Below are positions 51,201 to 63,200 of a stretch of 64,000 bases of DNA, in pieces. This stretch comes from Saxidomus purpurata (taxonomy: Eukaryota; Mollusca; Bivalvia; Venerida; Veneridae), in the NCBI GenBank assembly GCA_022818135.1, contig JAFMSR010000013.1:30922366-30986365 (forward strand). Direction: 5' to 3'. Both the position numbers and the translations under genes were made by a program. The stretch's first letter is position 1, and each line of letters starts with the position of its first letter. The notes under the pieces were generated by a model. The model worked only from the letters and a program-made list of their open reading frames with translations, had not been told where the DNA came from and did not search any database.

Positions 51201-54200
51201 AATTAAGGCATTCTATATGGCGACTTTGTGGCACACACTGCTCCTTAACTAGTCTACATAGAGAAGTTGCACATACGCTTTTTTGTTTTTTTATCAGGGC
51301 AGTAACAGCTCAGTTATGGCCCTTAACTTATTCAAAATCGAGGTGTTCCATATGGCAATTTTGCAGCATGCTCTGTTGTGTAAGGCTTCGAGGTTTATAC
51401 ATGTATTTCAAAGACATTGGATGACATAGAAAATTACATGTAGGTGTTATGTGTAGTCCCTTTATCTCTCTTCAGCTGCAGAACCGGTTTGGCGTAACTC
51501 CGAGCCAGTACAACACGTACTCCGTGGCTGATTGTAGGGGACTGGTGAAGACATTAGTTTGTGGTGTTAAGACCATTACCTGGGGTATTGTGTCCTGCAA
51601 GGCCACTGGTACAGGTATAGAAACATTAACTATTATAATTTTTGTGACCTTTTCTTCTTTTCGTAAAAAGGAACATCTTAATTTTTTCCTTTGAAATTTA
51701 AGCAGTAGATTTTTTTTTTTCATAAGTCCATATTGCATGAAATACTTCTTAGTTATGCAAAACAACTGTATTATTATGTTTGTGTCCCATTCAAACATTG
51801 ATACCCTTTTGCTGCCATGTTCTATCCAAAAGTCTGTGATAAGTGGTAATATGAAAATATTTGACAAATGGAGAAAAAGTGATTGTGTGAAATGTTAGAT
51901 TTTGGCATGAACATTAAATAGTAGTTCAGTTGGTGGGGGGGGGGGATGCTCCTATTAAAGCATGTTACAGTAAATATTTGGCAAATTTTGTACAATTGTT
52001 TTAACAGATGTGACGGATACAAGTCTAGTTCAGAACAAGCAGTTTCTGCCGAAGGAGACGCTGGTATATGTGAGATTGGTGAGGTACGCATTACAGGCAC
52101 TCGATATCTACACCATCAACGTGTCTCCAAACGGACAAGCTGTGGTTAGACCAGCTGTGTAAGTCAAGATTTCTTTATAGTTAAAAGTAGATCATGGTGT
52201 GCTGTAGTACTGGACATTCCAAGGAGTGGAGCGTTAGATAAACTGCCTGCCTGTATGTAACATATGTTGAAACTTGCGTTAAGAACAAAAATTCAATTGT
52301 TTTTATATCTTGCTTAAAACAACAGCAACAAAAAAACATGATGAACTTAAGTGAACATTGAATTTCACAGAATCATCAAACTCACTAAAATAACAAACAG
52401 ACGATGATTATATATGAAATAGTACTTGCTTGTGGATTCAAAAACTCGCAAATAAAAAGAAAATTGGAAAAATCGCCAAAAAAGATAGCTCACGAATATA
52501 AAGAAGCTCACGAATATAAAGATTTTCTCAGTTCTGGATATGACTGTATACAGTGTCCATATGCCTTAACTTGCCATTTTTGCTGCCTCCATTGGCTGGC
52601 TACTTTAGATGGGTTCTACTGATATTTTGTTGGGTTCTACTGATATTTTGTTGCAGCTTGGTTAATGGTGGTGTTTTAAATGTTTTCTTCTGTATGTTGT
52701 AGTGTACAGACTGTCAGAACCAAGGAGGAGAAGGAGGTGCTGGAACATTTTGCTGGAGTTGTAAGTGGACCATTGACTTTGTATAGATTTAGTCAATTCT
52801 TACATAAGTTGCCGTTTGACATCATTGTTTGATCTGTTCTTGGTTTAACCTTACTTCACAAAGTTTGTAAAATGTACTTGTACATTGTTCAATTTGGACA
52901 TAACAGTTGATTTGTTATAGGGTACTTAATTTATCAACTGGAAAGCTAAGATTGTAGATCTTATATATAACCCTTAATATTCAGTTGCAAAATGGATTTG
53001 TCCATTGTTTAGTGTTGAAAAAATTTACTGACTGAATAATGAACAGTGCAGATGTTGATTACATGTGTAGGTTCAAAGTAGAGAGTTTCAATGAGATCCA
53101 TGTTCAAAATTTCAGTTTACCATGATGAGTCCATTCACGTTCAAGGAGATATTTGCTACGACTATTGAATTCATGGTGGACCGTATACACAACAATTACG
53201 CCCTACAGATTGTCGCTAATACATTTTTAGCTAATCCTGCCACGTCGGCGACATTTGCAACTATACTTGTGGAGTACCTACTGGCCAGGCTGGAGGAAAT
53301 GGGGAGTAAGTAGTTAAACGGGTATAGTGGATTTACCGTAAACGATAAAAGCCAAAACTTTGAGGTTTGCTGATGACTTGTTAACATAAATTAATGTATT
53401 ACTTTGCACTCAGATGTTCTCTTTAAGACTTTATGTTGAGAGTATAGACACTATAGGCAGCCATTAAATTTCTGATATACCAAAGTTTTTGATAGTGTTT
53501 TCTTTTAAATTGAAGAAGAAGAAAAACCTGTCGTTGAACTCAGGTGAGCAATACAGGGCTGTTATGGCCCTTTTATTGCTGCTATGGCCCCTTTAATCTT
53601 TCTGAATATTGTTTGATGTAACAGCTTATGTGTGTCTTAAGAAATAATTATTATTGGTACTTATTTTATGTCTTTAAATCAGGTAAAAAAAAATCGGTTC
53701 TAGAATTAATTTCTGAATTTTTAGTACTGACTTATTTTTTTGTTCAATTGTAGGTAACATGGAGAGGAGTAACCTTTACCTTAAGTTGTTCAAACTGGTA
53801 TTTGGCTCAGTGTCATTGTTTGCTAATGAGAATGAACAAATGCTGAAGGTTTGTTTAATGTTTGTATATTCTTACCTTTACTCTGGTAAATATCTGAAAT
53901 GGACTTGACCATGTTTCTATTTGGACTGTACCATTAATTGTTCAAAGGGGTGTGTGCTGAAAATTTATTATATAAACATCCAGCAGTGCAGATCATGATT
54001 TGAATGCGCAGAATGTTCAGACAGATCATGGGGTTGCGAAGGAAATGTCACAGGTAATTATAGTGTGGCGCAAGATCAGTAAAGAATGGAAAAATCGAGA
54101 GTAGTCTTGCAGGATAGAGTACCAAAATTAAGTAGTAATGCAATAATGTATGGTAGCACTACCCAACTGTTTAATGTTTTTTTTCTTGTGATTTTGGCTT

Positions 54201-57200
54201 TTGCTTTTTGTAGTTTGATTGTATGTAGTATGGGTGTATTTATCAGTGAACCTACCTGTATTTTCTAGCCTCACTTACATACCATAGTGAATCGGTCTAT
54301 GGAGTTAGCAATGAGCGCCAAGGAGCCATATAACTACTTCCTGCTGCTGCGAGCTCTGTTCCGGTCAATTGGAGGCGGCAGCCACGATCTGCTGTATCAG
54401 GAATTCTTGCCCTTGTTACCCAATCTACTTCAAGGTAAGTGCGTATTTCTTGAAGAAATCTAAGGTCGTATTTTAGGAAATATTTTATAAACTTAAGGAA
54501 TTATTGTAGAACAAAATTTTTTTATTACCTTTCAGTCTGGTGGTAAGGCGGTTTTTCCAGACTAGTGAATTTCAGAAAAACGTTTGTAGATAAGACATAA
54601 GGCCATTGCTGTAGGTTGTGTGCTTGGTCCAAGCTGTGTTTACTGCAGATGTAAAAGAAATTTACTTTTATTGTCCCTTATTTGACAGTATGAAAAGAAT
54701 AGTACATGGAAGACCTGGAACACCTGTCAGAAGTAAATACAGCTATATTATGAATTTACTGACAAAATGATCACAGGAAATATTGCAAAATTTAGAAGCT
54801 TTCTTATACTTTAAAACATACCGTGTCTGTTTCTATTTTTGTCACTAAAGAGCTCCATCTCATGGCATCCCATGTATGGTAGAACTTGTATTAAAAAAGG
54901 TTGTTTATCATTGAGGCACGAATATGAGAAAACAACAAGTCTTTCTTGATAATTTATCTGTCATGTACTTTGTTATTCTATGTTTTTATCACTGTGAACT
55001 TCAGAACTTTATAAAGTGTTTAATGATATTGTTGTTTCAGGTCTGAACAGTTTACAAAGTGGCTTACACCGTCAGCACATGAAAGACCTGTTTGTAGAGT
55101 TGTGTCTCACGGTACCCGTCAGGCTGAGCTCCCTACTGCCATACCTGCCCATGTTGATGGACCCACTTGTCTCCGCACTTAATGGGTCTCAGACCTTAGT
55201 CAGTCAGGTAAGTCACAGTACAGGTCACCTTTCCTACCTCATTCAGTATACACAAGGTCTAGTTTTACTGAATTCTCTTTGAAAACCAGTCTCATATCTC
55301 TGGCCTCTGATTGGTTGATTTTTTAAGAACATCAGTCTCATATTTTGTGCTTCTTTTTGTTAAGTTTTCTTGGAAAACCAGTCTTGTATTTCTTGCTTTC
55401 TGTTGCTGATTTTTCAATTTTGATATTAGATATTTTCTAGCCAATTGGAAACCAGAGATATAAGACTGGCTCTAAGGGATCAGATAGTCAAGGAAATTTT
55501 ACTGTCAGGAACTCATATAGAGCTCTTTACCAAGCATACTGAAATAATTCGAGATTTAAAAAAAAATGACTGCAAGATTTAGAGAACAAGAAAACGATAA
55601 GAAACTGACTTTTATGTGCTTTTGAGGTATTATACATTACATTTTATGGGTTGCATTTTATAAATATTCTGTTGGAATGCATCATGAATTTCTTTCTTTA
55701 CCTGACTAGGGCTTGCGAACACTGGAACTGTGCGTGGACAATCTGCAACCGGACTTCCTGTACGATCACATTCAGCCAGTTCGAGCGGAGCTTATGCAAG
55801 CTTTGTGGAGAACGTTGCGGAATCCAGTAGACAACATAGCACATGTAGCGTTTCGGGTGCTGGGGAAGTTTGGTGGTGGCAACAGAAAGATGCTCAGAGA
55901 GCCTCAGACTGTATGTATAGTACTAATACACAGATTTTGTTTCGTTTCATTTTGGCAACTGTAAAGATTGTTGTCTTTTTTACTAATTTTGTTGAGCAGC
56001 TGTTAAGGTCCTTGTATTTGTGTAATTGTGTTTGTGTTAAAGCACTCAGTACGCGTACATTGAGGATGCCTTTCACTAAATTCTAAACAGTGATTTTAAA
56101 TGTTAATAAACCATACATTTTCCCCTTGGCATCAGTTTAAAGGATGTGCCTTTAAGGGGTGACGTAACATTTTCAAATCACAGCACTGATTTGTTCTGAT
56201 ATGGCCAGTCGGCAAGCCGCCAGCTTGTGAAGGAATGGTAAATCCATGCCTACTAGCCTGGCATTATAGAATAAGATTTTTTTTATTTTGAAAGGTAATT
56301 GTGCTCATAAGGGTGTGACATAAATCAGAAATGGCTGGCCCTTTAAATAGGGATGACCCTTAAAAATGGGGGTGACACTGTAACTGAAAAACATTTTTCA
56401 CAACACACCAATTTTTTGCAACAGCCTGCTGTAAATGGCCATTTCTTTACGCGTGGGTTTTGCTCCTTGACACACAGTTTGACTGTAAATAATGATTGAT
56501 GTAAATCCTGTTTTTCTATAGTAAGTAATTTTTTTTATCATCAATTTTTAGCTGCAATACAATGACAAGGAGACTGTTGGACCGTGTATTTCAATCTACT
56601 TCCAAGACTGCAAGACGCCGGTCTCGTTGCCAGTAGAGAAGGCGATAGACGCTGCATTGACTGCTCTCAAGTGTAGCAGCACAGATACATACTATCGGCG
56701 GCAGGCCTGGGAGCTCATCAAGTGTTTTCTTGTCTCGGTGATGAATCTTGAAGATGATAAACCAACTTTGGATAACCTGTTCACACATCCAAGGTAACCT
56801 CTTAATTTGTTCACACTACTTACATAACCTGTTCACACATCCAAGGTAATCTGTTCACCAGACCTGGGGCGATTACTTGTAAAATTGTAATGATTTTATT
56901 ACAATTACTTTGCTTAAAACATGTAATCATTACATTACAATTACTTCTGTTTTCAATTGTAATCATTGCATTACTATTACTTTAGTGATGTAATCTGATT
57001 ACAATAGATTACATTTGATATTACATGTAAAAAAGCAAGTTTTGCAGTTTCATAACTGGAAATAAAATTTTATGTCCATACATTTTAAACAACTTTCTTT
57101 TTAAACTTGATTTACCTCAGCAGGTAAGCTGCTGATACACATTGAATGAACTATGTACAATAGACAATAATCATATGATTATTTTCATGGCAATGTTCAT

Positions 57201-60200
57201 GGCAACCTTTAAATTCCCTAGTTATAACTAATATTTACACCAGTCAATATATTTAATTCATTTAAACTTGAGTTGCATTTGATCATCAACAGATCCTAAA
57301 AGGTTTGAGATTTCAATGGACATCCTGTTACACAGAACATTTTCTGTGCAGGGGCAGAAGATGCAGGGATTGCAAGATATTTGTTTGCATGTTTGTTTAC
57401 AGGTCCATTGGTATTTTCAGGCAAAAATGAAGTTTTTAGAGTTGTTAAGGGTTTCCATATCATAAGAAAATGTATGTTCATTAATCACCAAGTTATCAGC
57501 AATGATCTGTACTGAACTACCATTTCCACCCCTCCCTCTATTATATTGTACAAATTAAGGAGACCCTTAAATGCACATTGGAGTGAGACCAATTATGAAT
57601 TATGTGCAATGTATTTTCATACAGGTTTAAGATATTCTAACTGTAGCACCTGGTCATAATGACTATTTGCCTAAGGCCTGATCTGACCCACTGTCCAATA
57701 TACAAACAACACCTTTCAATATCATTTGTAAATAGAGTGATAATTACTACATGTGCACATATAATTGATGCCTTTTTTTACTAATAGATTAAATTATTTA
57801 ATTTCAAACTGTTAATTATGCTCCTATATACTGAGTGTCTAACTATCTTTTATCTATTAAATGTAAAGTTTGGTAGGGATTTATACCATAGATGATAGAT
57901 GACTTCAACTAAAAATAATAAAAATTAGGGTTTTATCCACATTTTATTTTATACACCTTTAAAAAAGGTACATGTAATCATAATGTAATCAGAAAGTAGT
58001 CAGGATTACAGGTCAAATTTTAATGAGTAATGATTACATTACAGTAATTGTTATCAGTTTTAGGAAAGTAATCTTTACACCTTAATACTTGAAAAATGTG
58101 TAATAATTACAGCTGATTACAATTACTGATTATGATTACCCCAGGTCTGCTGTTAACATATCCTGTTCACACATCCAAGGTAATCTGTTCACCCAACCTA
58201 TGTAACCTGTTTACACATCCAAGGTAATCTGTTCAGGCAACCTACATATCCTGTTCACACATCCAAGGTAATCTGTTTATCTGTTCACATGACCTGCGTT
58301 ACCTGTTTGCAGTTTCTATGTTATTTGTTCACATATCCTAGGTAACCTGTACACACAGTCTTGGTATTCTGTCCACACCAAGGAAACTTGCTTCCTTTCC
58401 CAACCACAACATTTATTTTGCCACAGGTAGTGCAAATAAGTATATTCCTCACAGATTTCCAAACACTTTTCTTAGAGGACTGCTTGACAGAAGCATGCTG
58501 TCCAAAGGCTGAAAAACCTATAGAGTAAATAAGGTTAGGTTTTAGAACGCTTTATTTGTTGTAAGATTTGATAGCACAATTGTAAGGATAGGCGGGAGTT
58601 TTTTAAACATACAGAGGATAAGGGCCTTGTACTGCCAGGTCCTTTCCAAAAATGTTGAAAAGGTAAATTGCCCCTTTGTAAGTACATTTAATACAGGCAT
58701 TAAACATTAAGGAAAGAAGTCTTTGACCTGTATTGATGTAGTTTAGATGTTTTGACTTTGCTTTTTCAGTTTCTCAGAGAAAGAAATTCCTGTTCAGAAT
58801 AACCAGCTATATAAAAATCCTGATGCTCACTCAAGGAAAGTCCATGAACAAGCTTTAACTGGAATGTTTGGTAAGTGGTGATAAATGAAGGAATGTCCAT
58901 AATGGAGTAATGTCCATGAACAAGCTCTAACTGGAATGTTTGGTAAGTGGTAATAAATGAAGGAATGTCCATGAAGTAATGTCCATGGACAAACTCTAAC
59001 TGGAATGTTTGGTAAGTTCTAAATGAAGCAAAGTGATGAGTAATCTCTTACTGTGTATAAAATCCTCTTTGTGTCAAATTGCGGTTTAGAGTTAAAGAAA
59101 CCGTGGATAATTAGATATTGAGTTCTCGTCTGTAAGACAGTCATTGATGATAAAACGCTCACAAGACTTTTGCAATATTTTTGTCATTGTTCCAGTTGCG
59201 GCAGCAATCAAAGAACTAAGACAGTCTGCATTGCGTTTTATGGGTTGTATGGTAAGGCATTACACGATGATAGCTATATCGCAGCAGTGCGGCCCCTTCC
59301 CTGTCGGCGAGAGACAGAATAAACTGCAGGGTATGGACACGCAGATACTGATTGATGCACTCGCCGTCATCATGGGACACGAAGAGAAAGAACTGTGTAA
59401 ACCAGGAAATCTGGCACTCGTTCTTATCCTTGATACTGCTACCACAATACTTGGCTCCAAAGAAAAGGTATACTGTTTGTACATTTATATAGGAAGGGTT
59501 TATCTTGTAACTGCCTCTTTGTTTAAATGGGTATACAACAGTTTTGCAATCAGCGTTTAGTGGGTGGATTGAACACAGATCCATTAACCATCTTAATATT
59601 ATCATTGCGGGTAAATTTAGCTTAAGGAATTGCAGCCAGAAATCGGGATCTTATTGCAATACGTACAAAATGAGGTTTCGTTGAAGAATATAGCCGTTAA
59701 GTAAATTTTATTCCTTATAAGTAGGATAAATATAATTGCAAAATTTGATTCCATGCTCATATAATTTGTGTCTGCACTAACGTTCTACATGCATGGTCAA
59801 TTATTCAAATCTTTCTTAGGTAGATTTCCATATAGAAATAGTCATATCAAATAGATGACATATGCTAACATGAAAAATAAATTATACTTTACAGGCCTGT
59901 CAGCTTCCGTTGTTTGAATATTTAGTGGAGAAGATGTGTTCATTATGTTATGATAGAGCATGGTATGCCAAGTTTGGTGGGTAAGTACAGTGTTATATAA
60001 TACAGGTTACTGTAACTGTTTCTTAACACCAAGAAAATAAATGCTTTTGAGACCTGCATATCCATTTCGATTATTACAAGGCAAGTAACCCAGAGATACG
60101 TAGATTTCAATACACATATGAACCTGTGTCCGACAGCCAAAATAGAACACAAGTGGGGACTTTTAGCATGTAGTTGTTTAGTACAGGTGCATTTTAGTTG

Positions 60201-63200
60201 ATTGTTTCAGCATAAGATTATTGAGTGTATGAATAAAGTAACCGCTAATCCCTTGGCTTTTTATGATAAGTGAATCTGGCTTTGTGGACAGTGCAGATCA
60301 TGATCAGACGTCACATTTATGTAGTCTGATTATAATCTACTATATACTTTATTCCGTAAGTAAATGTTCACTGAACATCCCTTTTTAATAACTGAACGCA
60401 CTTTCCAAATTGAAAGATCGACAAGTTTATTTTTAAACTTTAGTATGGTTAGGGTTAGTTCAAATGATAGGTCAACTGTTTGTAATTGTTCCTGCAGTTG
60501 CCTGGCAATAAAGTCCATGAATGAGCGCATGGCTCTAAGATGGGTGCTCGAACACCAGTTCCACTTCCTGAAGGCTTTGTTCTTTGTCATGATGGACCTG
60601 ACGGGAGAGGTATCCAGTGGGGCTGTAGACCTGGCAAAGTCCAACCTAGATTCAATGCTGACGATGTGTGCAAGAAAACTTGAGGGAGAGAGCGCCAATG
60701 AGGAGCTGGTGTATGTACAGAAGAAATCATTCCATGACGTAACGTATGAGCTTGTGCGGCAGGTGACATCACCAAATACTACGGTCAGAGAAACAGTAAG
60801 TGTCATATTCTTCCAGGCATGTTTACATGAAATTGTACTTCATAAATTAGGAGATGGTTATTAAAATCAAAGGTTATAAGAAAAATCAGGAGAATAGTGA
60901 AACAAAGAACAATGCTTTTGAAGAAATATTATCAGACTTATTTATACCATGCAGAAAATATATGCAAGTTTTAGCTAGAAAAAAAGGTAAACAGTAAATT
61001 TACACTGTGATTGATCAAGAATGGCTCTTTTTGAACGTACAATATACAATAATACAGGCAATGAAGTCACTGGAGACGCTAGCTCAGGTCACGGGACAGT
61101 CTGTTACAGCCATCATGGAACCTCATAAAGAAGTTCTACAGGACATGATTCCGCCAAAGAAGCACCTGCTGAGACACCAGCCGGCAAACGCACAGATTGG
61201 TCTCATGGTTTGTAATGCTTGACCTATATTTAGCATTCCACTATATGACTCTGTGTTTAATATAATCATTAATAAATGGAACTGTTTCAGAAATTCTTAA
61301 TGTTTCCGTCCTTGTTTTAAAGACAAGATTATTGTATTGTAAAATTAATGTGGAATGTGCAGGCATCATTTCTTATAATGTCACCATTTTATAGTTTGGC
61401 AACTTTACGAGTATTTTTGTTACTGTGTGGTTTTAAAAATATACTTTTTCAAAACTTTACTAGAGTTAGGTCTAATAAATCTTTTGGTACATTTTCAGGA
61501 CGGCAACACATTCTGCACAAGTTTGAATCCTAGATTGTTCACAATAGACTTGAGTATCACAGAGCATAGTGTCTATTTTTCTGAGGTAGGATTTTTATAT
61601 TTTCTCATATATTAAATTATGTAATTAAGTGTCAGTGATATTGTTCTTCACAATATATGAATGCTTGCTTAAGATTGTCAGTATTTTCTTTTAGACCAGT
61701 GTTCTGATTGGTTAGATTTGAAAATCAACTTTGTTTTAACCAATCAGAAGTTAGGGATTTGAGACTGGTAACAGAGAAATGTTACATAAGTAGGGCAAAA
61801 TTTCTCAGTGACCAGTGACTTTTCAGGAAAATGATAGTTATGAAAAGATTTACCATTTCATAAGCCCTTTGTTTCTTTTTGACCTAGTTTGAAATAATTA
61901 TGAGGGAGTTATGATTTACATTATCCTGTGGGAAATGAGGTTAGATAGATCAGGACATTTGTATAGCCTGCATCCCTCCCTCCATAACTGTGTCTGACTA
62001 GTGTTATACCCCTTATATCATAAAACTATACTGCCAAACACAGAAATTATTGTAAGTGTGATAATAATAGAATGTGTTTTCACTGCAGCCTTTCATACAT
62101 TGATGGTCATGGGTTAGAAAGTTGTCAGTTTCTTAGTGTAGGGAAGATTGGGGTCTAGTACAGGTCCTTCATACAAACAGTAGTTAGGTAAACTGCCCAC
62201 CTGTAAAGTTCCGTTGAAATGGACATTTAACCCAAAGGAATAAAAAAAACAACAAGACCTATACATTTAGAAAAATTGAATTTTCCATTGTATGTTTACA
62301 GCTGCAGAATCTATGTGATGCCGAAGACTCTGTGTTACTCAAGTTACCATGTTATAAGTCAGTTACAAACTTGTTACCTTTGAGGAAGAGCGCTCTAAGT
62401 AAGTCAGATAATATGATATAAATCTGTTAGTTATTGGTAGGTCTTTATGACAAATAGGTCAATGTGCTACCTAAAGATAATTACTGTGGACATTAAAATT
62501 GTATACCTGCCTTAGTAGTCAAGTGACTAAAGTTGCCAACTTGTTTTCAGTAAACTTGATTGAGGACCATTGATTTGAGCTACCTGCATGACTTTTACGT
62601 TAGAAAGTTGGCAGTTTCTTACAGAGAATTGGAGTCTAGTACTGGTATTTCCCAGGAAGGATGGTTAGGTAAACTGTCCGCCTTTACATGACTGAAATAC
62701 TGCTGAAACAGACATTCCACCCCGCCCCCGCCCCCCCCCACACACATTTTGTATTACATTAAGTAATCGTACAAATGTCACTAACCTAAAATTTCAGCAA
62801 CACTAAATAACTCCTTTTAACTGTTACCTTGTTGGCGGCTAGTGGCTCTGTTTGCATCTGCAATCTGGACTGATATCTTGATCTGCATAAGCTGTCAGTA
62901 TGAAAAGAAAGGTAACGGCACTTTGAAATGTGATAAAACCTGTATGATTTTAGGGGCACTTGCAGCATGTTCGTATATCTCAGCAAAGAGGGAGAAGATA
63001 TTTCAAGTGCTTTATAAAGCATTGAACAGTAAAACCAGTGAGTTGCAGGAAGTAGCGCATGACTGCATGAAAAAGGTAAACTTTGCTAATTTGTATGTAT
63101 AGAATTCTTTTTAAGTGTTTGTTCAAGTGATAAAATGGATTTTAATTCATATAGAATTATATATCGAGTCATCAAAAAAATAAGCATCTGGCATCATTGT

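Noticed and set aside
51472..51867. 131-residue - strand open frame
   Set aside because: Overlaps TRRAP exon 14 in antisense; no recognisable motif.
59216..59605. 129-residue - strand open frame
   Set aside because: Antisense shadow of TRRAP exon 24.
60330..60806. 158-residue - strand open frame
   Set aside because: Antisense of TRRAP exon 26, which has strong homology and splice sites on the + strand.
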